A stretch of 6,519 nucleotides of DNA from Zoogloeaceae bacterium (lineage in GTDB: Bacteria > Pseudomonadota > Gammaproteobacteria > Burkholderiales > Rhodocyclaceae): contig SSSX01000367.1 of assembly GCA_015657735.1 (NCBI GenBank), positions 1 through 6,519 of the forward strand. Reading direction: 5' to 3'. Under the pieces are notes generated by a model that was not told the origin of the DNA, searched no databases, and worked only from the letters and a program-made list of their open reading frames with translations. Within the stretch, counting starts at the first letter, position 1; the number at the start of each line of letters is the position of its first letter. The position numbers and the translations under genes are program-made. Shown here in pieces: positions 1 through 6,519 of this stretch.

Positions 1-1738
1 AGCGCTGCGGGAAGGATGTCGCGCGCTGGGGGCCGCCGGCCCACGGCATCTGGGTCTGCGGTTCGCCGTGGTGGAGCAGCATGTAGTCGTCCACCATGCG
101 GGCGTCTTCGTACACCTGGCTGGAGCTACCCTCGCCGCCGAGCTTGACCACGTTGCCGTCGTGAGCGGCCTGCACGACGCGGAAGCCGGCGTGCTGGAAG
201 AAGTGCGGCCGGAAGTGGAAGCGCGCCCACACGCTGGCCTCGTCGCCGCACGACACCCACGAGCCGCCGAGCATCATCTGGTGCTGGCCGTCGTAGCAGG
301 GGGTCGAGAAGTCGTCGTAGAAGGGGTGGACCTTGCTGCCGGGCAGCGGGTTGAAGTCGTCGCCGATCCACTGCCAGAGGTTGCCGAAGACGTCGCGTGC
401 GCCGCTGGCGGCGGGGCGGCCGGTATCCACCGGCCACGGCGAGCCATGGCCGAGCTGGCTGTTCCAGCCGCTGTCGCGGGCGAGGGTGGCGCCGTCGGCG
501 CGGAAGGCCGGGTCGCTGTCCATCCAGGCGGGGTCGCGCAGCGCGTGGTGTTCGGCCTCGGTGGGCAGGCGGCAGGGCTGGCCGTCGCGGTCGCTGCGCC
601 AGGCGCAGTAGGCCATCGCTTCGTGGGCGTTGACCTCGGCCGGCCAGTTCCACGGCATCGGGATCGCCTCGAACTGCGTGCGCAGGCGGTAGCGGTGCAG
701 CCCGGCCGGGCCGTCGGGGCGCCAGAAGCACGGCCACTTGCTGTTGCGAAAGCCGCGCCAGTCCCAGCCGGCGGCGGTCCACCACTGGGGGTCGAGGTAG
801 CCGCCGGCCTGGATGAATTCGAGGAAGGCGCCGTTGCTGACGAGCTGGTCCTCGACGCGGAAGGCCTGCACCGCGACGCGGCGTTCGCCGTATTCGTTGT
901 CCCAGCCGAAGCTCGGCCAGCCGGCGGGTTTGCCGAGGGTGCGCTGGGTGGCGGCGATGTCGAGGAAGCGGGCCGGCGGGTAGTCGCGGCCGGCGCGCGG
1001 CGGAAAATCGGCCTCGCTGCCGGCGGAAGGATGCAGCGCCGGCCACTCGGGCGGGCGGGCGACGAGTTCGAGCGGCAGTTCGCGGATCAGCACCGAGGAG
1101 GTTTCGAGATGGATGCGTTCGTGCTCGAAACCGAGGAACAGCGCCCACAATGGGTGGTGCATGGCGATCGGCGGGTGGCCGTCGGCGAGGCCGGGATGGG
1201 TGTCGATCAGCTCGCGGACGATGGCGTAGACCCGCTGGCGGTAGGTGTGGGCCTCGGCAAAGCTGGGCCACAGCATCTCGTTCTTCGACATGTCGTCCCA
1301 GCGCATTTCGTCCACGCCGGTTTCGAAGAGCCGTTCGAAGTAGGGGTTGAGCGGCGCGTCGATGAGGCCGGCGACGCGCAGCTTGTTGATGTAGAGCGCC
1401 GCCGGATGACAGTAGTAGAAGATCATCGGGTGACGCAGGTGGTGGTAGGGCGGGCGGTAGAAGGCTTCCTCGCCCTGCAGCGCGGCGAACAGGGTTTCGG
1501 TCAGCGTCCAGCCGTTGTCGAAGGCGGCGAGGACGTCGGCGCGGGTGCTGCTGGCGAGGTTCGGCGCCGGCAGCGCGGTGAGCACGCCGTCGGGCTGGCG
1601 GCCCGGGCAGTCGACCGGCGCGAGGCCGGTCCACCACCACGCCGGGCGCGGGCCGCGCAGCAGGGTGTCGTGTTCGCCACGGAGGTTCTGGCGCCACGGT
1701 TCGGCGTGGTCGGCGGCGGGAACGGTCGGGTGCGACAT
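1..1738 (-). CDS. ovoA: 5-histidylcysteine sulfoxide synthase OvoA (3' part cut off by window edge)
   Basis: OvoA is a non-haem iron enzyme that uses O2 to join L-cysteine to C5 of the L-histidine imidazole, the first step of ovothiol A synthesis. Its C-terminal methyltransferase part later N-methylates 5-thiohistidine. The frame is open for 579 codons from ATG 1738 to the left edge. Seen: a DinB_2-like N-terminal helical region with LRHPMIFYY (His103), then an HX3HXE motif in FEHERIHLETSS (His206, His210). These three histidines fit the known iron triad. An FGE-sulfatase/EgtB-like domain follows (about 270-525), with MPWNWPAEVN (361-370), RLPTEAEHH (390-398), FGNLWQW (451-457), GGSWVS (491-496) and FFQHAGFRVV (513-522). 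Tyr482 in PCYDG is a candidate active-site tyrosine, by position only. The OvoA family is about 700 residues, so most of the methyltransferase domain is missing. Start choice: AGGAGA (1749-1744) lies 5 nt before the ATG. dinB ends 58 nt upstream on the same strand. Family assignment is very secure; the tail is unseen. Confidence 0.94.
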   Translation of the reverse strand, partial: MSHPTVPAADHAEPWRQNLRGEHDTLLRGPRPAWWWTGLAPVDCPGRQPDGVLTALPAPNLASSTRADVLAAFDNGWTLTETLFAALQGEEAFYRPPYHHLRHPMIFYYCHPAALYINKLRVAGLIDAPLNPYFERLFETGVDEMRWDDMSKNEMLWPSFAEAHTYRQRVYAIVRELIDTHPGLADGHPPIAMHHPLWALFLGFEHERIHLETSSVLIRELPLELVARPPEWPALHPSAGSEADFPPRAGRDYPPARFLDIAATQRTLGKPAGWPSFGWDNEYGERRVAVQAFRVEDQLVSNGAFLEFIQAGGYLDPQWWTAAGWDWRGFRNSKWPCFWRPDGPAGLHRYRLRTQFEAIPMPWNWPAEVNAHEAMAYCAWRSDRDGQPCRLPTEAEHHALRDPAWMDSDPAFRADGATLARDSGWNSQLGHGSPWPVDTGRPAASGARDVFGNLWQWIGDDFNPLPGSKVHPFYDDFSTPCYDGQHQMMLGGSWVSCGDEASVWARFHFRPHFFQHAGFRVVQAAHDGNVVKLGGEGSSSQVYEDARMVDDYMLLHHGEPQTQMPWAGGPQRATSFPQR

Positions 1739-1773
1739 GCGGGTCTCCTGGGGGCGGTTCTTCTGCAAAGCTG

Positions 1774-1792
1774 GCTGCATTGTATTCGCAGC
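1774..1792 (-). promoter_or_regulatory. Possible ovoA promoter -10 box inside a short inverted repeat
   Basis: In the 58-nt gap between dinB and ovoA, the minus strand carries TACAAT (1784-1779), five of six matches to a sigma-70 -10 box. It sits in the spacer of a 5-bp inverted repeat, GCTGC (1792-1788) and GCAGC (1778-1774). The best -35 candidate at 17-nt spacing is TCTTCA, inside the end of dinB, and is poor. Transcription would start near 1772, giving a leader of about 34 nt before the ovoA ATG. This could give ovoA its own transcription in addition to read-through from dinB. The -10 match is seen; promoter activity is inferred and may be chance. Confidence 0.27.
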
Positions 1793-1796
1793 GGGT

Positions 1797-2972
1797 TCAG
1801 GTGAAGAGTTCGGCCTGGACGGGGTCGGGCGGGCGTTCGGCGTCGTCGTCGGGGCGGCACAGGCTGCTGACGCGCACGCCGAGCAGGCGGATGCGCCGCT
1901 CGAGCGGGATGCGCTTCAGGCATTCGCCGGCGGCGCGGCGGATTTGCGCGGCGCCGCCGACGGGCTGCGCCAGCGTGTGATCGCGGGTGACGGTGCGGAA
2001 GTTGTCGAAGCGCAGCTTGAGGCCGATGGTCTTGCCGAGGTAGCCCTTGCGGCTCAGGTCGGCGGCGAGCTGTTCGCACAGCCGCGTGAAGCTGGCCGAC
2101 AGTTCGGACTTGTCGGCGCGCGGGTGGAGGTCGCGTTCGAAAGTGGTTTCGCGCGACAGGCTTTTCGGTTCGCTGCGGGTGACGACCGGACGTTCGTCGT
2201 CGCCGAGGGCGGCGCGGTGCAGCCAGATGCCGTAGCGCTCGCCGAAGTGCGCCTGCAGCCACGCCGGGTCGGCGGCGGCCAGCTCGCCGATGCTGACGAT
2301 GCCGAGCTGCTCCAGCCGCGCCGCGGCCTTGGGGCCGATGCCGTTGATGCGCCGGGCCGGCAGCGGCCAGATGCGGGTCGGCAGGTCGGCGGCGGTGACG
2401 ATGGTGATGCCGGCCGGCTTGTCGAGGTCGGAGCACAGCTTGGCGAGCAGTTTGTTGGGCGCCACGCCGACCGAGCACGACAGGCCGGTGGCCTCCGTCA
2501 CGGCCTGCTGGAGCTCCTGCGCGATGCGGCGGGCGGCGTCGGCCGAGCCGTCGGGGTTGAGGGCGCCGAGGTCGATGTAGATTTCGTCGATGCCGCGGTC
2601 TTCGACCTCCGGCGCGATCTGCCGCACGGCCGCCTTGAAGAGTCGCGAGTAGTGGCGGTAGGCCTCGAAGTCGGCCGACAGCAGGATGGCGTCGGGGGCC
2701 AGCTGCGCGGCCTTCATCAGCCCCATGCCGGAATGCACGCCGAAGGCGCGGGCTTCGTAGGTGGCGGTGGTGATCACGCCGCGGCCCACGTAGTCGGCGA
2801 GGCGCGGGAAGGTCTCGCCGGCGGTCGCCCGCCGTCCGCCGACCACCACCGCCTGCCCGCGCAGTTGCGGGTAGCGCAGCAGTTCGACCGACGCGAAGAA
2901 GGCGTCCATGTCGAGGTGGGCGATGCTGCGGGGAAGGGGAGGCATGGTGCGGGCGGGGCCGGGGGGCTTCAT
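1797..2972 (-). CDS. dinB: DNA polymerase IV (Y-family translesion polymerase)
   Basis: Error-prone Y-family polymerase that extends past damaged or bulky template bases without proofreading. The product is 391 aa, against about 350 in E. coli. Seen: HLDMDAFFASVE (19-30), with metal-binding Asp21 and steric-gate Phe26; the catalytic pair Asp129-Glu130 in GIDEIYIDL; SVGVAPNKLLAKLCSDLDKP (167-186) in the palm; the helix-hairpin-helix INGIGPKAAARLEQLGI (209-225); and the little-finger domain from about 270 to 370 (ETTFERDL, LKLRFDNF). A proline/acidic tail ends in QAELF (386-390), a good match to the QxxLF sliding-clamp motif, so it should bind DnaN. All catalytic residues are present. Start: ATG 2972 has GAGG 4 nt upstream. 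ATG 2945, also in frame, lacks a ribosome-binding site. It lies 68 nt downstream of the activator gene with no terminator between. No LexA-type CTG-N10-CAG box is visible in that gap, so SOS control from an adjacent promoter is not supported. Confidence 0.96.
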   Translation of the reverse strand: MKPPGPARTMPPLPRSIAHLDMDAFFASVELLRYPQLRGQAVVVGGRRATAGETFPRLADYVGRGVITTATYEARAFGVHSGMGLMKAAQLAPDAILLSADFEAYRHYSRLFKAAVRQIAPEVEDRGIDEIYIDLGALNPDGSADAARRIAQELQQAVTEATGLSCSVGVAPNKLLAKLCSDLDKPAGITIVTAADLPTRIWPLPARRINGIGPKAAARLEQLGIVSIGELAAADPAWLQAHFGERYGIWLHRAALGDDERPVVTRSEPKSLSRETTFERDLHPRADKSELSASFTRLCEQLAADLSRKGYLGKTIGLKLRFDNFRTVTRDHTLAQPVGGAAQIRRAAGECLKRIPLERRIRLLGVRVSSLCRPDDDAERPPDPVQAELFT

Positions 2973-3040
2973 TCTGCCTCAAGCCGGCCGCGCGGCGCCC
3001 GTCAGTTCGCGCGTCGCCGAGCTCGCCCGGGCCGGCGCCG

Positions 3041-4978
<1,938 letters not shown>

Positions 4979-5005
4979 CGTTGTCTCCGTTGCGGGGCTG
5001 ATGTG

Positions 5006-5035
5006 TAAGATTTTTATCAATAATACTTCAAAATC
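5006..5035 (-). promoter_or_regulatory. AT-rich island with inverted repeat upstream of the activator gene
   Basis: Between 28 and 57 nt before the activator's ATG there is a sharply AT-rich segment in an otherwise very GC-rich window. On the minus strand it contains TATTAT (5025-5020), five of six to a -10 box, and TTGAAG, a -35-like hexamer with no good partner at 17 nt. Arms GATTTT (5035-5030) and AAAATC (5014-5009) form a 6-bp inverted repeat with a 15-nt spacer, possibly an operator. A sigma-70 promoter, an IHF-type bending site or both would fit this position. The base composition and repeat are seen; the function is inferred. Confidence 0.35.
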
Positions 5036-5071
5036 CCGAGATTGATGCGCGGCTGCCCGCGCCCGCCCGTG

Positions 5072-5086
5072 GCAAAAAAAGGGCCA
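5072..5086 (-). promoter_or_regulatory. Sigma-54-like -24/-12 element overlapping the terminator T-run
   Basis: On the minus strand TGGCCC (5086-5081) is followed by five T and then TTGC (5075-5072). This gives the exact GG-N10-GC spacing of sigma-54 promoters, against the consensus TGGCAC-N5-TTGC. Ten of the eleven outlined bases fit, counting TGGCAC, TTGC and the spacing. A start near 5060 would leave a leader of about 80 nt before the activator gene. The caution is that the same bases form the 3' arm and T-run of an intrinsic terminator, and GGCC plus a T-run plus GC can mimic this motif by chance. The match is seen; use as a promoter is a hypothesis. Confidence 0.3.
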
Positions 5087-5100
5087 CCGCAAGGTGGCCC
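5074..5100 (-). terminator. Intrinsic terminator after the aldehyde dehydrogenase gene
   Basis: Minus strand: stem GGGCCACC (5100-5093), loop TTGC, stem GGTGGCCC (5088-5081), then seven T (5080-5074). The 8-bp perfect GC-rich stem followed directly by a T-run is a textbook Rho-independent terminator. It begins 50 nt after the dehydrogenase stop codon and separates that transcript from the activator gene downstream. It would mark the end of the operon that includes the dehydrogenase. Confidence 0.92.
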
Positions 5101-5108
5101 GAAGGGAA

Positions 5109-5132
5109 CCGAACGACGGGGAAGTCGTTCGG
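5109..5132. repeat. Perfect 9-bp inverted repeat between dehydrogenase and terminator
   Basis: CCGAACGAC (5109-5117) and GTCGTTCGG (5124-5132) are perfect inverted copies around a 6-nt spacer, GGGGAA on the plus strand. The repeat lies 18 nt after the dehydrogenase stop and 8 nt before the terminator stem. As RNA it would make a second stable hairpin in tandem with the terminator, perhaps protecting the 3' end. As DNA it could be a dyad bound by a dimeric regulator. It lacks a T-run of its own, so alone it is not a convincing terminator. Confidence 0.6.
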
Positions 5133-5150
5133 GCGGTAGAAACCGGTGGG

Positions 5151-6519
5151 TCAGAACGGATACATGACGGCCTGGCTGGTCAGGCTTACCCACTGGGTCT
5201 GGGTGAACTCCTCGAAGTTGGCCGGCCCGCCGAAGCGGCCGCCGTTGCCCGAGGCGCCCATGCCGCCGAAGGGCACATGGAATTCGTTGTTCACCGTCTG
5301 GTCGTTGATATGCACCATGCCCGCCCGCAGTTGCGAGGCGACCCGCGCGGCCCGCGCCATCGAGGCGCCGTGCACGGCGGCGGCCAGACCGTAGGGGGAA
5401 CTGTTCACCAGGGCGACGGCCTCCTCGTCGGTGTCGAACACCGTGACCGGCGCCACCGGTCCGAAAATCTCCTCGTTGAAGGCCGGCATGTCGGGGGTGA
5501 CATCGGCGAGCACGGTCGCCTGGAAGAACTGTCCGTCGCGGTGGCCGCCGGCGACGATGCGCGCGCCCATCGCCACCGAACGTCTGACGATGTCCTCGAC
5601 CCGCTCGGCCTGCCGGCGGTTGATCAGCGGCCCGAGGTGCACCGCTTCGGTGGCCGGATTGCCGACCGCCAGCCGCGACGCCCGCTCGGCCAGCAGGCCG
5701 ATATAGCGCTCGGCCACCTTGCGGTGCACCAGGTGGCGTCCGGTCTGCATACAGATCTGCCCCTGGTGCAGGAATGCGCCCCACGCTGCGCAGGACGCGG
5801 CGGCGTCGATGTCGGCGTCGTCGAGCACCACGATCGGGTTGTTGCCGCCGAGTTCGAGCGCCACCTTTTTCAGCATGCGCCCGCACACCTCGCCGATACT
5901 GCGCCCCACCGGGGTCGAGCCGGTGAAGGAGATCATCTTCACGTCGGGATGGGCCACCAGGTCGGCCCCGGTCGGCGGTCCGCCGGGCAGCACGTGGAAC
6001 ACCCCGGCGGGCAGGCCCGCCGCTTCGAAGACCTCGGCCAGCAGCATGCCGCCGCAGACCGCGCTCTGCAGATCGGGCTTGAGGATCACCGCGTTGCCCA
6101 TCGCCAGCGCCGGCAGCACCGAGCGCATGGCCAGCAGAATCGGGAAGTTCCACGGCGCGATCACCCCCACCACGCCGATCGGCAGACGCTGGCAGTAGTT
6201 CATCCGCCCGGGGATCGCCGAGGGATAGAGTTCGCCGCAGGCCTGCATCGGCATCGCCGCCGCCATCTGGGCCTGCTCATAGACGGCCTGGATTTCCCAG
6301 TCGGCCTTGGGCGGGATCGAGCCGCATTCGCGGATGTTCCAGTGGTTGAAGTCCGGCGCACGCTCGCGGATCAGGGCAGCGACCCGGCGCAGCACTTCGG
6401 CGCGGCGATCGAAGGTCCACGCCGCCCAGTCGGTCTGGGCCTGCAGCGCGATCTTCACCGAGGCGTCCACATCGGCGCTGCTGGCCGTCGCCAGCTGGGC
6501 CAGCGGCGTGCCGGTGGCG
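5151..6519 (-). CDS. Benzaldehyde dehydrogenase-like aldehyde dehydrogenase, XylC type (5' end beyond window)
   Basis: Oxidises an aldehyde, most likely aromatic (benzaldehyde to benzoate), with NAD(P)+ in the cytoplasm. 455 residues are visible, 16 of them before an internal GTG at 6470. XylC is about 487 aa, so roughly 30 N-terminal residues are outside. The first visible residues, ATGTPLAQLA, match the usual NPATG start region, so the frame truly continues upstream. Numbered from the GTG: PWNFP with catalytic Asn108, KPDLQS (131-136), FTGSTPVG (182-189), LELGGN with general-base Glu206, GQIC with nucleophile Cys240, and EEIFGPV with Glu334. The C-terminal NDQTVNNEFHVPFGGMGASG (389-408) and GGRFGGPANFEEFTQ (410-424) strongly resemble XylC. 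Leu134 sits where many NAD-dependent relatives have a ribose-binding Glu. XylC, as I recall it, also has KPDLQ there, so cofactor choice stays open. A terminator follows, so this is the last gene of its transcript. The downstream activator may regulate it. Substrate is inferred from similarity. Confidence 0.93.
   Translation of the reverse strand, partial: ATGTPLAQLATASSADVDASVKIALQAQTDWAAWTFDRRAEVLRRVAALIRERAPDFNHWNIRECGSIPPKADWEIQAVYEQAQMAAAMPMQACGELYPSAIPGRMNYCQRLPIGVVGVIAPWNFPILLAMRSVLPALAMGNAVILKPDLQSAVCGGMLLAEVFEAAGLPAGVFHVLPGGPPTGADLVAHPDVKMISFTGSTPVGRSIGEVCGRMLKKVALELGGNNPIVVLDDADIDAAASCAAWGAFLHQGQICMQTGRHLVHRKVAERYIGLLAERASRLAVGNPATEAVHLGPLINRRQAERVEDIVRRSVAMGARIVAGGHRDGQFFQATVLADVTPDMPAFNEEIFGPVAPVTVFDTDEEAVALVNSSPYGLAAAVHGASMARAARVASQLRAGMVHINDQTVNNEFHVPFGGMGASGNGGRFGGPANFEEFTQTQWVSLTSQAVMYPF

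Noticed and set aside
1775..1791. LexA-like palindrome CTG...CAG before ovoA
   Set aside because: The spacing is CTG-N11-CAG, one base more than the CTG-N10-CAG of the classical site, and the interior does not match.
68..1804. Long plus-strand open frame opposite ovoA (578 codons)
   Set aside because: Its translation is low-complexity Val/Ala/Gly/Arg-rich with no family motifs. It is an antisense shadow produced by high GC at third codon positions of ovoA.
1..2972. Shared 'DinB' naming between polymerase IV and the OvoA N-terminal DinB_2-like region
   Set aside because: The names overlap by history only. The OvoA region is a helical metal-binding fold unrelated to the Y-family polymerase, so it is not evidence for a functional link.
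5071..5084. Plus-strand GG-N10-GC resembling a sigma-54 promoter
   Set aside because: The -12 half reads GGGC instead of TTGC, and it would point antisense into the dehydrogenase with no plus-strand gene to serve.
4979..5092. Upstream start for the activator at 5092
   Set aside because: It would begin inside the terminator hairpin, has no ribosome-binding site and adds a non-conserved leader. ATG 4978 has GGAGA at good spacing.
6468..6470. GTG 6470 as the true start of the aldehyde dehydrogenase
   Set aside because: The frame stays open to the window edge and the upstream residues match the conserved N-terminal region of the family, so this GTG is an internal valine.

Overview
The window is a GC-rich stretch, probably from a proteobacterial chromosome. 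It holds four protein genes, all on the minus strand, so transcription runs from right to left. A XylC-type benzaldehyde dehydrogenase, a GAF/AAA+ sigma-54 activator, DNA polymerase IV with a C-terminal clamp motif, and ovothiol synthase OvoA together suggest an aerobic, aromatic-degrading proteobacterium. A betaproteobacterium of the Azoarcus/Thauera kind is my guess, based on gene content and base composition only. No rRNA, tRNA, CRISPR array, insertion sequence or phage gene is visible.

Layout in order of transcription. (1) 6519-5151: aldehyde dehydrogenase closely resembling benzaldehyde dehydrogenase (XylC). Its N-terminus lies beyond the right edge. (2) 5150-4979: a compact intergenic region with a perfect 9-bp dyad, a strong intrinsic terminator, a sigma-54-like -24/-12 element formed by the terminator's own arm and T-run, and an AT-rich island in front of the next gene. 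(3) 4978-3041: AcoR/DhaR-type sigma-54-dependent activator with GAF, PAS-like, AAA+ and Fis-type HTH regions. (4) 2972-1797: dinB, DNA polymerase IV. (5) 1738 to the left edge: ovoA, the Fe(II)-dependent 5-histidylcysteine sulfoxide synthase. Its C-terminal methyltransferase part is cut off.

The dehydrogenase and the activator look like parts of one inducible catabolic locus, oxidation of an aromatic aldehyde plus its likely regulator, although the link is positional. The activator, dinB and ovoA are separated by only 68 and 58 nt with no terminator seen between them, so read-through or co-transcription is possible. Polymerase IV (lesion bypass) and OvoA (antioxidant thiol) would both fit a stress-tolerance role, but that is inference.

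I see no clearly new biological system. The items most worth a second look are the ovoA gene beside dinB and the composite terminator / sigma-54-like promoter / palindrome upstream of the regulator.
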